A stretch of 64,000 nucleotides of DNA from Streptomyces sp. NRRL F-6676 (GTDB taxonomy: Bacteria > Actinomycetota > Actinomycetes > Streptomycetales > Streptomycetaceae): positions 186,001-250,000 of the forward strand of contig NZ_JOHS01000001.1 of assembly GCF_000725625.1 (NCBI RefSeq), given 5' to 3'. Below, piece by piece: positions 25,814 to 38,529 of the stretch. Positions within the stretch are counted from its first letter, which is position 1. The number at the start of each line of letters is the position of its first letter. Made by a program: the position numbers and the translations under genes. The notes beneath the pieces were generated by a model. It made no database searches. It was not told where the DNA came from and saw nothing but the letters and a program-made list of their open reading frames with translations.

Positions 25814-27394
25814 ATGGACCCTGCCTTCGCCGTATTCGCCGACTTCGGCTCCCGCCCCGCCGAGCTGACCAACGCCGTCGTGCGCCACCACCGCTGCGCG
25901 GTGGCCTCCTCGTACGTCGTGGTGACGGCCGGCGGCCACCTCAAGGCCGACTTCGTCGTGCCGGACCACCTGGACACCGCCGAGGCGGTCCTGCGGCTGG
26001 AGACGCTCGGCACCACCGCGCCGGTGGACGTCGTACTGAACGGCGAGACGGTGGCCAAGGAGGTCCGGCTGCCCGAGGCGGACACCCCCGACGCCCTGCG
26101 GGAGTACGTCCTCACCGTGCCCCGCGCGGCCCTGCTGCCCGGCGTCAACGTGCTGCACATACGCAACACCGACGGGGGCGGCGGCCTGCTGAGGCTGCGC
26201 TCGCTCGCGCTGGACCCCGTCGAGACCGCCGAGCGCGCCCAGCGGGCCCGCGCGGGCGGCGCCTCGGTGCGGACCTACGCCACCGAGCGGCGCCCGCTCG
26301 GCGCGCCCGCCTGGCACCCGGGGCCGCCCCTGCTGCTCCACCTCGACCAGGGCGAAACCCCCACCGGCGGGACCGGCCCGGCGCAGGAGCCGCCGGCCCG
26401 GCTGGCCTGGCGCGGCACCGACGGCACCGAGTCGTCCGTGGCGTTCCGCACCGACCTGTCCGGCTTCCACGGCCATGTCCGCGCGGCCGACGGCTCCCTC
26501 GGCGAGGTGCGCGGCACGCTCGCCGGGCAGCAGGCCGGCCCGGACGCCGCGCTCGCGGCCCGGTCGCGGCACTTCGTCACCGAGGAGGAGCACGACGGCG
26601 TCTGGCGCCCGGCCGGCCGTCTCGCCCTGCTGCTCGACGACGGCGGCGCCCCGGTGGAGCGCGTGACCTGGAGCGACCGCCGGGGCGGGGCCACCTCGCT
26701 CTCCCTGGTCACCGGGGCCGCCGGGGCGCCCGTGGGCGAGCGCCGCGACATCACCGGCCAGGTGCGCGAGGTGGAGGCCAGCGACGAGTTCGAGGCGGCC
26801 GGCGAGATCGCCCAGAACCTGCTGCGCGCCGCCCGCACCAAGTGGCTCGCCCACGAGGACGACCCCGAGGTGACCTTCACCTTCGGGGACCCCGTCGCGG
26901 TCACCGCCTACAGCCTGACCTCCGCCAACGACTTCACCGGGCGCGACCCCTCGGACTGGACCCTGGAGGGCTCCCACGACGGCCGGACCTGGACGACGCT
27001 CGACACCCGCGAGAACGAGCACTTCCAGCGGCGGTACGACACCAAGGAGTACGTCCTCGCCACCTCCGGCGTCTTCCGCCACTACCGGCTGAACATCAGC
27101 GACAACGCCGGTGACCATCTGACCCAGCTCAGCGCCGTGCGGTTCTTCGACGGGGGCGACGCGCCCGTCGCGCCCGGCACCTCCGACTTCCTCGGCTACC
27201 GCCAGGAGCCCGGTGCGGAACCGGTGGGCTACCGCGGCACGCGCGTCCCCGCGCCCGCCACCGGGACCCCGCTGGAGAAGACGGACGGCGAGGACGGGGA
27301 GGAACTGCTCGCCGGGGACTTCTCCGACACCGCGCAGAGCCTCCAGGAGGCCGCCCAGCTGCTGGATCGCCTGACCCGCTACCTGCGCCACTGA
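25814..27394 (+). CDS. Galactose-binding/discoidin-fold (F5/8-type) protein, unknown role
   Basis: A 526-residue protein with no signal peptide. Residues about 20-130 form a carbohydrate-binding-like beta-sandwich domain (HLDTAEAVLRLETLG, NGETVAKEV). Around residues 345-450 a clear F5/8 type C pattern appears: VTAYSLTSANDFTGRDPSDW, then TLEGSHDGRTWTTLDTRENE and FRHYRLNISDN. The C-terminal about 30 residues are helical. No catalytic domain is recognised. GAGGAACC precedes the ATG. It ends at a strong bidirectional terminator. It is likely a cytoplasmic or non-classically exported binding protein. Confidence 0.7.
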   Translation: MDPAFAVFADFGSRPAELTNAVVRHHRCAVASSYVVVTAGGHLKADFVVPDHLDTAEAVLRLETLGTTAPVDVVLNGETVAKEVRLPEADTPDALREYVLTVPRAALLPGVNVLHIRNTDGGGGLLRLRSLALDPVETAERAQRARAGGASVRTYATERRPLGAPAWHPGPPLLLHLDQGETPTGGTGPAQEPPARLAWRGTDGTESSVAFRTDLSGFHGHVRAADGSLGEVRGTLAGQQAGPDAALAARSRHFVTEEEHDGVWRPAGRLALLLDDGGAPVERVTWSDRRGGATSLSLVTGAAGAPVGERRDITGQVREVEASDEFEAAGEIAQNLLRAARTKWLAHEDDPEVTFTFGDPVAVTAYSLTSANDFTGRDPSDWTLEGSHDGRTWTTLDTRENEHFQRRYDTKEYVLATSGVFRHYRLNISDNAGDHLTQLSAVRFFDGGDAPVAPGTSDFLGYRQEPGAEPVGYRGTRVPAPATGTPLEKTDGEDGEELLAGDFSDTAQSLQEAAQLLDRLTRYLRH

Positions 27395-27414
27395 GCCGGG
27401 GCCGAGGCCAAAAG

Positions 27415-27455
27415 GGCCGTGCCGCACCCCGCACGAGGCGGGGTGCGGCACGGCC
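27415..27455. terminator. Strong bidirectional hairpin
   Basis: GGCCGTGCCGCACCCCGC (27415-27432) pairs perfectly with its complement at 27438-27455, loop ACGAG. It lies between the convergent discoidin-fold gene (plus) and the SH3-like secreted protein gene (minus). Confidence 0.9.
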
Positions 27456-27481
27456 GGTTCAGCGGCTCCGCTCGGTCCTGC

Positions 27482-27880
27482 TCAGCACTGACGCAGACCG
27501 GGCGCCGGGTCGACCCGGGTGTGCACGTCGGCCGCCGGGACGTTGCCCCACTGGCCGTTGTCCAGCTTCGTCCAGTACCAGACGTTGTTGCCGCCGAGGT
27601 GGGTGTCGCCGGGGCCCCAGCACTGGAACCAGCTGAAGCCCGTGGTCAGCGTCCCGCGCACGTTGGAGCCGTAGGAGCGGTGCTCGTACCCCTTGGCCCC
27701 GACGCGGTTGCCGCACCACAGCTTGCCGTCGGAGCGCACCCCGCACTCGGCGGCCGGCGCGGCGTGCGCGGCCCGGGCGGCGTGGCCGGCCGGTGCGGCC
27801 GCGGCGGGGGCGGTGACGGTCAGGCCGCCGAGCAGGGCGGCTCCGGCGAGGGACAGGGCGATCTTCTTGAACGCGGACAT
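27482..27880 (-). CDS. Secreted SH3-like small protein
   Basis: A 132-residue exported protein. The N-terminus MSAFKKIALSLAGAALLGGL, then TVTAPAAAAP, is a Sec signal peptide with AxA-type cleavage. The mature part carries four cysteines and tryptophan-rich segments (LWCGNRVG, FSWFQCWGPG, VWYWTKLDNGQWGNVP), the pattern of bacterial SH3-like wall-binding domains. AGGAGGAAGC precedes the ATG. It lies 75 bases downstream of an NlpC/P60 gene on the same strand, whose C-terminal region has the same kind of domain, so a joint cell-wall role is likely. The exact ligand is unknown. Confidence 0.78.
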   Translation of the reverse strand: MSAFKKIALSLAGAALLGGLTVTAPAAAAPAGHAARAAHAAPAAECGVRSDGKLWCGNRVGAKGYEHRSYGSNVRGTLTTGFSWFQCWGPGDTHLGGNNVWYWTKLDNGQWGNVPAADVHTRVDPAPGLRQC

Positions 27881-27955
27881 GCTTCCTCCTGGAACGTGGC
27901 TCCCCGTGGAGCCGGGTGGGTGGTGGTGGAGCGGAAGGGCCGGGAGCGCCCGCCG

Positions 27956-28846
27956 TCAGCGGCAGGTGGGCACGCCGTCCAGCCAGGCGGGGCCCTTGAG
28001 GTAGATGTTGGTGATCCACGCCCGGTACTCGGGCAGATAGGACCAGGCGTCGTTGGTGTAGCCGTCCGCCGTCACGGTCTGGGCGTGCTTCTGGCACTCC
28101 ACGCGCACCATGGTCGGCCCGTCGAACCGGTGCACCCGCGCACTGGTCGTGGACGCCTCCGTGTGCGTCCACACCCCCGTGCCCCACGTGCTGAAGGTGC
28201 CCGAGGGCGCCGAGCCGGTGCCGATGCGGACGGCGCCGGCGTAGTCGCCGCCCAGCCGCACATCGCTGACCATGACGTGGGTACCGGACTGCCGGGCCTC
28301 GACCATCTTCCCGGCGCCCAGGTAGATCGCGATGTGATGGATCCCGCCGCCCGAGCCCCAGGCGAGCAGGTCGCCCGGGAGCAGCGGGGCCGTGCCCTGC
28401 CCGGCGCTGAACCGCTGGGTCACCCGCGAGGAGTGGAACTGGTGGTACGAGTTGCCGTTCAGCGGGTCCCCGCCCAGAGCGCGGGCGTAGGAGTAGCGGA
28501 CCAGCCCCGAGCAGTCGAAGCCGCGCCGCTCCGGGTCGTGGGCGCTGGCCGGGTCGCTCGGGTCGACCTGGCCGTACGTCGGCCCCGGCTGCGCCCCGTG
28601 ACCGCCGCCCCACGTGTACCAGACGCCGATCTGCTCGCAGGCGGCCCGCACGGCGGCCTGCGCGGCGGCGGAGGCGCCGGGGGAGAGCACGGCACAGTTC
28701 CCGGCCGCCGCCGGGGCGGCGGGTGCCGCGGCGGCGGGTGCCGCCAGGGCGGCACCCCACAGGGTGAGTACCGCCGTCGCCGCGGCGGCCGCTCTGCGAA
28801 GCAGCGGCTTCCCCCGCGCCGCCGCGAAGACCTCGCGTGTCGTCAT
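27956..28846 (-). CDS. Secreted NlpC/P60 endopeptidase
   Basis: A 296-residue wall hydrolase cutting peptidoglycan stem peptides. The signal peptide (RRAAAAATAVLTLWGAALAA) ends near residue 47. The NlpC/P60 domain has the catalytic cysteine C112 in GFDCSGLVRYSY, a histidine in GGGIHHIAIYLG (170/171), and a third polar residue expected near SGTHVMVSDVRL. A C-terminal SH3-like domain (VWTHTEASTTSARVHRF) follows. The ATG at 28846 has GGGGAACGG upstream; the frame extends further but lacks similarity. It lies close to the STAND-WD40 gene (28971), same strand, with a 124-base gap. Confidence 0.9.
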   Translation of the reverse strand: MTTREVFAAARGKPLLRRAAAAATAVLTLWGAALAAPAAAAPAAPAAAGNCAVLSPGASAAAQAAVRAACEQIGVWYTWGGGHGAQPGPTYGQVDPSDPASAHDPERRGFDCSGLVRYSYARALGGDPLNGNSYHQFHSSRVTQRFSAGQGTAPLLPGDLLAWGSGGGIHHIAIYLGAGKMVEARQSGTHVMVSDVRLGGDYAGAVRIGTGSAPSGTFSTWGTGVWTHTEASTTSARVHRFDGPTMVRVECQKHAQTVTADGYTNDAWSYLPEYRAWITNIYLKGPAWLDGVPTCR

Positions 28847-28970
28847 GTCCGTTCCCCGTTTCCCGCGCTCACGGCTGCCGTGAGCGTCGTGGATGTCGTC
28901 GATGTCCGGCCGGGCGCACGTGACCGGCCCGGCCGGCCACGGCCGGTAGTCACCGAAGGTGTACCGGTGA

Positions 28971-32711
<3,741 letters not shown>

Positions 32712-32831
32712 GGGTGCCCTCCCCCGGATGCGGGCGCTCACGCTAGCGGGGCCGGGCCCGCAACCGCGCGGGTCAATCACTCGTTGGGCTGAGGTGACCA
32801 CCCTGTGGCGTGAACGGAGAGCCCCTTGCGC

Positions 32832-34331
32832 ATGACCGACATCCAGCATTGCGAGATCCGTCCCGGACGGCTCGTGGAGTGGGCGCTGCACCCGGAGACG
32901 GTCGAGGCGGCGGCGGCTCTCCCGGAGGACTCCCGTCCACCGGCCTACGTCCAGGAGTCGCACGTACGGACGGCGCGAGCGGTGCGCGAGGACGGCCTCT
33001 ACGTGCCGACCTGGACCGGCACCGCGTTCGACCTCCCCGGACCGGTCGACCTCGACGCGCTCGGGCGGGCCCTGCGCGCCTGGACCCTGCGGCACGAGAC
33101 GCTGCGCAGCGGCTTCCGCTGGGCCGGCGACGAGATGCGGCGCTTCACCCTGGACGCCGACGCCGTCACCCTGCACCGCGAGGACATCGGCGACTTCCCC
33201 GACGCCGCCGCGCTCACCCGCCACCTGGAGCGCCGTTTCGACGCCGCGGCGGACGCGCTCGTCTGGCCCAACTTCCTGTACACGGCGGTCCTCCGGCCGG
33301 ACGGCGCGAGCCTCTACCTCGCCTTCGACCACAGCAACGTGGACGCCTACTCCCTCTACCGCATCCCCGCCGAGATCCACGAGCTCTACGCCGCGGCCCG
33401 CACGGGCACGACCGTGCCCGAGCCCCCCGTCTCCAGCTATGTCGACTTCTGCGCCCTGGAACGCGCCAACGCCGACCTCATCGACGACACCCACGCGATC
33501 GTCGCCCGCTGGCGGGAGTTCGTCGCCCAGTGCGACGGCAGGCTGCCCAACTTCCCCGTCGACCTCGGCCTCGAACCCGGCGGTCCGCTGCCGGAGCAGA
33601 AGCTGATGCGCGACATACTCGTCGACGACGCGGACGCGGCCGGGTTCGAGGCGTACTGCCGGCCGTACGGCGGGAGCCTCGTCGGCATCCTCGCCGCCAC
33701 CGCGCTCCTCGTCCACGAGATCGGCGGGCAGTCGGTTTACCGCACGGTCGTGCCGTTCCACACCCGGGCGAAGTCGCAGTGGCGAGAGTCGGTCGGCTGG
33801 TACGTGGGCGGGGCGCCGATCGAGGTCCCGGTGGCGCGGGCGCCCGACTTCGACAGCGCGCTGGCGATGGTCCGGGCCGAACTGCGCAGGAACCGCGCCC
33901 TGTCGTGGATGCCGCTGGCCCGCGTCCTGCACCTGCTCGGCGACGACTTCCGCCCCACGTCACCGGACCGCTACTCGATCGTCTCCTTCGTCGACACCCG
34001 CGGCTTCCCCGGCGCGGACCGCTGGCGTGAGATGCGTGCCCACGGCCTGATCCGCGTCTCCTACGGCGACCAGGTCTGCGCGTGGATCTCCCGCTTCCAC
34101 GACGGCCTCCACTTCGCCGCGCGCTACCCCGACACGGAGATCGCACAGAAGAACATGCGCCGCTACGCGGAGGGCCTGCGGGAACACATCGTGGCGGCGG
34201 CCCGGGCCGGAAGGGGCGCGGGGAACGGCGCGAGGAGTCCCCACCCACCCGCACTCCCCAGTCAGCCCCACCCACCCGAGTTCTCCCGGGGCTCAAGGGG
34301 CGGAGCCCGTTGTCAAGGACGGGAAGGGTAG
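32832..34331 (+). CDS. Stand-alone condensation-domain (acyltransferase-fold) protein
   Basis: A 499-residue protein with the NRPS condensation/CoA-acyltransferase fold. The active-site region reads LAFDHSNVDAYSLYR, where the classic HHxxxDG becomes DHxxxDA: the second His and the Asp remain, the first His and the Gly do not. FRWAGDEMRRFTL and YIVSFVDTRGF-like segments are typical of the N and C lobes. The ATG at 32832 is chosen with GGAGAG ten bases upstream. The last about 40 residues are encoded by a dispersed inverted-repeat element and are probably not functional. It diverges from the STAND-WD40 gene by 120 bases. No adenylation or carrier domain is near. Confidence 0.8.
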   Translation: MTDIQHCEIRPGRLVEWALHPETVEAAAALPEDSRPPAYVQESHVRTARAVREDGLYVPTWTGTAFDLPGPVDLDALGRALRAWTLRHETLRSGFRWAGDEMRRFTLDADAVTLHREDIGDFPDAAALTRHLERRFDAAADALVWPNFLYTAVLRPDGASLYLAFDHSNVDAYSLYRIPAEIHELYAAARTGTTVPEPPVSSYVDFCALERANADLIDDTHAIVARWREFVAQCDGRLPNFPVDLGLEPGGPLPEQKLMRDILVDDADAAGFEAYCRPYGGSLVGILAATALLVHEIGGQSVYRTVVPFHTRAKSQWRESVGWYVGGAPIEVPVARAPDFDSALAMVRAELRRNRALSWMPLARVLHLLGDDFRPTSPDRYSIVSFVDTRGFPGADRWREMRAHGLIRVSYGDQVCAWISRFHDGLHFAARYPDTEIAQKNMRRYAEGLREHIVAAARAGRGAGNGARSPHPPALPSQPHPPEFSRGSRGGARCQGREG

Positions 34332-34374
34332 GGCGGCGGGGGCGGAAAAACAGGGTGCCGGTCGCCGAGCGAGG

Positions 34375-34764
34375 TCAGCCCTCGGACGCCCGCTCCGCAT
34401 CGCGCGCCTTCAGACGGGCCGCCTCCCGGCGAACCTCCGCCTGCGTCGCCCGCTCCTTCTCCAACCACTCCGGCCGCTCGGCCTTCAGCGCCTCGATCTG
34501 CTCCGTGGTGAGCGCCTCCGTCACCCCGCCCCGGGCCAACCCCGCGATGGACACCCCGAGCCTCGCCGCCACCACCGGCCGGGGATGCGGCCCCTCGCGC
34601 CGCAACGTCCGCAGCCACTGGGGCGGCTCGGCCTGGAGCGCGTCGAGCTCGGCGCGCGTGACGACACCGTCCTGGAACTCCGCGGGGGTGGCGGGGAGGT
34701 ACACACCCAGCTTCTTCGCCGCGGTGGCGGGCTTCATCGTCTGGGCGGTCTGCTGCGACTTCAT
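34375..34764 (-). CDS. DUF5997 family protein
   Basis: A 129-residue protein beginning MKSQQTAQTMKPATAAKKLG and containing YLPATPAEFQDG, the typical start of DUF5997. A charged C-terminal helical region rich in Glu, Lys and Arg follows. The GGAGGG just before the ATG at 34764 supports the start. It is divergent from a LysR substrate-binding-like gene 58 bases away. The two occur as a conserved divergent pair in actinobacteria, suggesting a functional link, but no function is known. Confidence 0.82.
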   Translation of the reverse strand: MKSQQTAQTMKPATAAKKLGVYLPATPAEFQDGVVTRAELDALQAEPPQWLRTLRREGPHPRPVVAARLGVSIAGLARGGVTEALTTEQIEALKAERPEWLEKERATQAEVRREAARLKARDAERASEG

Positions 34765-34822
34765 GCCCTCCAGACTATCGGCCCCCCGCCGGGCCCCCGA
34801 CCACGGTGGGTAACCTGGCGGC

Positions 34823-35659
34823 GTGACAGGCTCGGAAGAAACACCCCCCACGTTCCGTCTCGCGTACGTGCCGGGGGTGACACCGGCGAAGTGGGCGCGG
34901 ATCTGGGCCGAGCGGCTGCCCGGCACCCCGCTCACCCTCCTCCAGGTGCCCGCCGCCGAAGCCCCCGGCACCCTGCGTGACGGTACGGCCGACGCGGGCT
35001 TCGTACGGCTCCCGGTGGACCGCGAGGTCTTCAGCGCGATCCCTCTCTACACGGAGGCGACGGTGGTCGTCGTCCCGAAGGACCACGTCGTCACGGCGGC
35101 CGAGGAAGTGACCCTCGACGATCTCGCCGACGAGGTCGTCCTCCACCCCCTCGACGACGTCCTCGGCTGGGACACCCCGCCCGGGGAGCCCGCCTTCGAG
35201 CGCCCCGCGACCACCGAGGACGCCGTCGAACTGGTGGCGGCCGGCATCGGCGTCCTCGTCGTGCCGCAGTCGCTGGCCCGGCTGTACCACCGCCGGGACC
35301 TCACCTACCGTCCGGTCACCGACGCACCGCAGTCCGGTGTCGCCCTGTGCTGGCCGGAGGAGGCCACCACCGGCCTCGTCGAGGACCTGATCGGCATCGT
35401 CCGCGGCCGGACCGTCAACAGCACCCGGGGCAGACAACGGCCGCAGGAGGAGCAGCAAGGCGAGCGCCGAGGGGAACAGACACGGCGCAAGCCGGCCACC
35501 GGCGGAACCAAGTCCGGCGGCAGCGGAGCGAAGTCGGGCGGGGCGAAGACCGGCGGCGCGAGGTCCGGCGGCACGAAGGCGGGCGGGAAGTCCGGCGGCG
35601 GCCCCCGCACAGGCCGCACCGGCGGCGGCAGACGCGGCGGCCGCCCACGCCGCGGCTGA
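34823..35659 (+). CDS. LysR substrate-binding domain protein lacking HTH, with basic Gly-rich tail
   Basis: A 278-residue protein. Residues about 10-195 match the periplasmic-binding-type effector domain of LysR regulators (RLAYVPGVTPAKWARIW, VVVVPKDHVVTAA, VVLHPLDDV, LVAAGIGVLVVPQSLARLY). There is no N-terminal winged helix. From about residue 210 the tail is a low-complexity basic repeat (KSGG, KTGG, RSGG, KAGG) rich in Lys, Arg and Gly, likely to bind nucleic acid or nothing specific. The GTG at 34823 begins the family similarity. It is divergent from the DUF5997 gene, its usual neighbour. Confidence 0.82.
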   Translation: MTGSEETPPTFRLAYVPGVTPAKWARIWAERLPGTPLTLLQVPAAEAPGTLRDGTADAGFVRLPVDREVFSAIPLYTEATVVVVPKDHVVTAAEEVTLDDLADEVVLHPLDDVLGWDTPPGEPAFERPATTEDAVELVAAGIGVLVVPQSLARLYHRRDLTYRPVTDAPQSGVALCWPEEATTGLVEDLIGIVRGRTVNSTRGRQRPQEEQQGERRGEQTRRKPATGGTKSGGSGAKSGGAKTGGARSGGTKAGGKSGGGPRTGRTGGGRRGGRPRRG

Positions 35660-35716
35660 GGCGTCCGCAGGACATTCCGCCCGTACCCCACCGGCCCCGG
35701 CCGACCCCCGCGCACA

Positions 35717-36241
35717 TCACAGCGACCGCAGCCACTCCGCCGTCGCCCCCGGCCGGGGGAAGCGCAGCGTCCGCAGGGGTGCGAAGCGCGGGTCGCGCGT
35801 GCGCCGTTCGATCTCCCGGCGCCGGCCCGCGTGCTGCGACCACGCCCACCAGGCGGGATGCGCACGGCTGAACCACCCCGCCCAGGTCTCCCGGTTGCCG
35901 CCGAAGAGGGACTCGCGGGTGACCGTGCGGCGCAGTGAGCGGCGCAGCACGCGGGGCATGACGACGTGCCGGGGGTAGTCGAGCCAGAGCACGGTGTCGG
36001 CCCGCTCCCAGAGCAGGTCGCGGACCTCGGGGTAGCCGAGCGAGTCGACGATCCAGCACGGCCCGGCCGCCAGCCGCGCCACCGTCTCGGCCAGCTCCCC
36101 GTTGACGGCCCAGCCGGGGCCCGTGAAGTACAGCGCGTCCATCTCGTGGTACGGCACGTCCAGGCGCCGCCCCACGGCCCGGGCGAGCGTCGACTTGCCC
36201 GCACCCGTGACCCCCACCACCAGTATCCGCCGCACGCGCAC
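35717..36241 (-). CDS. Small P-loop kinase-like protein (FlaR/topology-modulation type)
   Basis: A 174-residue nucleotide-binding protein. RRILVVGVTGAGKSTLARAVG carries Walker A (GVTGAGKST), and YHEMDALYFTGPGW resembles the substrate segment of adenylate/shikimate-kinase-like proteins. CWIVDSLGYPEVRDLLWERADTVLWLDYPR provides Walker B and the lid region. The GTG at 36241 is the likely start. It is divergent from the Ser/Thr kinase gene. The family is annotated as topology modulation protein, but its substrate is not known. Confidence 0.8.
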   Translation of the reverse strand: MRVRRILVVGVTGAGKSTLARAVGRRLDVPYHEMDALYFTGPGWAVNGELAETVARLAAGPCWIVDSLGYPEVRDLLWERADTVLWLDYPRHVVMPRVLRRSLRRTVTRESLFGGNRETWAGWFSRAHPAWWAWSQHAGRRREIERRTRDPRFAPLRTLRFPRPGATAEWLRSL

Positions 36242-36357
36242 ACCCTACGGGGCAGGCCATCACCCGCCGTACGCGGTGGCACTAGTCTGAGTGCCGCCGA
36301 ACAGACGTATGAGTCACGTGGGGCGCGAGTGCAGTGCAAGGGGAGAGGCGACCGGCG

Positions 36358-38505
36358 ATGCCGTTGAGCACCGGGGAATCGGATTCCGTCGGGTCCGTGG
36401 GCGGCTACGAGCTGGTCGAACGGCTCGGCAGCGGCGGCATGGGCGTCGTGTACCTGGCGCGTGCGGCGTCGGGGCGGCTCGTGGCCGTCAAGGTGGTGCA
36501 CGCGCAGTACGCGCAGGACGAGGAGTTCCGGGCCCGGTTCCGGCAGGAGGTCGCGGCGGTCCGCCGGGTGAGCGGGGCGTTCACCGCGCCCGTCGTGGAC
36601 GCCGACCCGGACGCCGAGCAGCCCTGGATGGCGACGATGTACGTGCCGGGCCGTACGCTCGCCGGCATCGTCGCCGAGGACGGGCCGCTCGGCGGGCGGG
36701 CGCTGCGGGCGCTGGCGCTGGGGCTCGTCGAGGCGCTGCGGGACATCCACCAGGCCGGTGTGGTGCACCGCGACCTCAAGCCGAGCAATGTGCTGATGGC
36801 CGAGGACGGCCCGCGCGTCATCGACTTCGGCATCTCGCGCGCCGCCGACAACCAGGCGCTCACCGTGACCGGACGGCTGATCGGCACCCCGCCGTTCATG
36901 TCCCCGGAGCAGTTCGCCACGCCCCGGGACGTCACCGCCGCCTCCGACGTGTTCTCGCTGGGCTCGCTGCTCGTGTTCGCGGCCACGGGCAAGGGCCCCT
37001 TCGACGCCGACAGTCCGTATCTGACGGGGTATCAGGTGATGCACGAGCAGCCGACCCTGGAGGGGGTCGCCGAGCCGCTGCGTTCCCTCGCCGAGCGCTG
37101 CCTGGCCAAGGACCCGGCGTCGCGGCCCCCACTGGCCGAACTGCACGAGCTGTTCCGCTCCCTGCCGGACACGCCCGCTGCCCCCGGCACTCCGGCTCCT
37201 GCCCCGCGGCCCGCGCCCCGCACGGGCAGGGGCCGCCGTCTCGCCGTCCTCGGCGCGGCCCTGGTCACCGTCGTGGCGGCCGTGACGGCGTACCGGCTGG
37301 TGTCCGGCCCGGAGGACGACGACAAGGCGCCCGCCGCCTCCGCCACCCACCCCGCCGCCGTGCTGCCCGCCGGCTGGCAGCCCTGGCGGACCGGCCTCAC
37401 CCGTCCCGCGACCAACGAGTCCCCGAGCCACGACGTGGACGCGGTGGACGCCGGCTGCGTGGCGAGCGGCGCCGCGCTGTACTGCGCGGGAACCGGCTTC
37501 ACGGTCGCGCGCGTCGACGCCGCCACGGGCCGCGTCGGCTGGTCGTACGGCAGCAGCGCGGAGGCCGCCGAACGCCCCCTCGGCGTGCGCGACGGGCTCG
37601 TCTACACCTACGAGCAGCCCGACGAGACCGAGGTGTACGCGGCCCGGACACTGGTCGCCCTCGACGCCGGCACCGGCAAGCGGGTCTGGAGCCGCGACAT
37701 CGACGCGAGCCACCCCGCCGCCCTGTTCAACGGCGGCATCCTGGCGGTGCCGCGGGGATCGTCCGACCTCATGGCCCTGGACGCCAGGACCGGCAAGCCG
37801 AAGTGGCGGACCCCGGCCAAGTCGTCGGCCGGCACCGGGTGCGGTCCTCTGGTGCTCGGCGGTGCCCCCTACGCCGTCTGCGTGGACGCCGAGAACCCCG
37901 CCGAGGGCCCGGCCGCCCTCGTCCGCCTGGACCCGGGCGACGGCAGGGCACACGAACTCACGCACCTCTCGCGGCGGGCGGTGCCGCTCGGCGCCGTCAG
38001 CGCACAGCCCCTGTTCGCCCTGCGCAAGCACCAGGACACCGAGTCGGAGGGCGGGCGGGACGAGGAGTACGACGACCTGATCCGGGTCGACCCGATCAGC
38101 GGCGCCCTCATCCACGTCCGCCTCCCCGACACCCCGCGCGGCACCCCGGCCCTCCTCAACGGCATGGTCTACTTCGTCCGCCCGGACGGCACCGTCACCG
38201 CCTACTCCTCCAACGGGCCGCGGCTCTGGCAGCGCGACACCGGGATCGAGAACCTGTCCGCCCCGGCCCGGTCGACGACCCGCGACGCCCTCTACTTCGC
38301 CAACCGCTACGGGCGTCTGGTCGCCCTCGACCGCACCACGGGCGCCGTCCGCTGGACCACGGCCAAGCTCGACGGCCTCGGCACCGCGGCCGCGAACACG
38401 CTCCCGAACGTGCTGACGGTGAAGGACGCGCTCGTCGCGGTGGCGGGCGACACGGCCTTCTCCGTCGACCCGGACCACCCCTCGCGCACCGCCGCGAGGA
38501 ACTGA
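36358..38505 (+). CDS. Ser/Thr protein kinase with extracytoplasmic PQQ-like propeller
   Basis: A 715-residue membrane kinase. Residues about 15-265 form the kinase domain: P-loop LGSGGMGVVYLA, catalytic VVHRDLKPSNVLM, magnesium loop VIDFGISR and APE-like GTPPFMSPEQF. A Pro-rich linker leads to one membrane helix (LAVLGAALVTVVAAVTAYRL). The outer part has PQQ-enzyme-type propeller repeats (VARVDAATGRVGWSYG, LVALDAGTGKRVWSRD, LMALDARTGKPKWR, LVALDRTTGAVRW), a likely ligand sensor. ATG 36358 is chosen; a GTG at 36334 is an alternative. A divergent small kinase gene lies upstream. Substrates are unknown. Confidence 0.92.
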   Translation: MPLSTGESDSVGSVGGYELVERLGSGGMGVVYLARAASGRLVAVKVVHAQYAQDEEFRARFRQEVAAVRRVSGAFTAPVVDADPDAEQPWMATMYVPGRTLAGIVAEDGPLGGRALRALALGLVEALRDIHQAGVVHRDLKPSNVLMAEDGPRVIDFGISRAADNQALTVTGRLIGTPPFMSPEQFATPRDVTAASDVFSLGSLLVFAATGKGPFDADSPYLTGYQVMHEQPTLEGVAEPLRSLAERCLAKDPASRPPLAELHELFRSLPDTPAAPGTPAPAPRPAPRTGRGRRLAVLGAALVTVVAAVTAYRLVSGPEDDDKAPAASATHPAAVLPAGWQPWRTGLTRPATNESPSHDVDAVDAGCVASGAALYCAGTGFTVARVDAATGRVGWSYGSSAEAAERPLGVRDGLVYTYEQPDETEVYAARTLVALDAGTGKRVWSRDIDASHPAALFNGGILAVPRGSSDLMALDARTGKPKWRTPAKSSAGTGCGPLVLGGAPYAVCVDAENPAEGPAALVRLDPGDGRAHELTHLSRRAVPLGAVSAQPLFALRKHQDTESEGGRDEEYDDLIRVDPISGALIHVRLPDTPRGTPALLNGMVYFVRPDGTVTAYSSNGPRLWQRDTGIENLSAPARSTTRDALYFANRYGRLVALDRTTGAVRWTTAKLDGLGTAAANTLPNVLTVKDALVAVAGDTAFSVDPDHPSRTAARN

Positions 38506-38529
38506 TTCCCCGGTGGTCCCCGGCCCGGT

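Noticed and set aside
34823..35659. LysR-like protein as a truncated regulator pseudogene
   Set aside because: The frame is intact, has a normal start and its usual DUF5997 neighbour, so the lack of HTH is a family trait.
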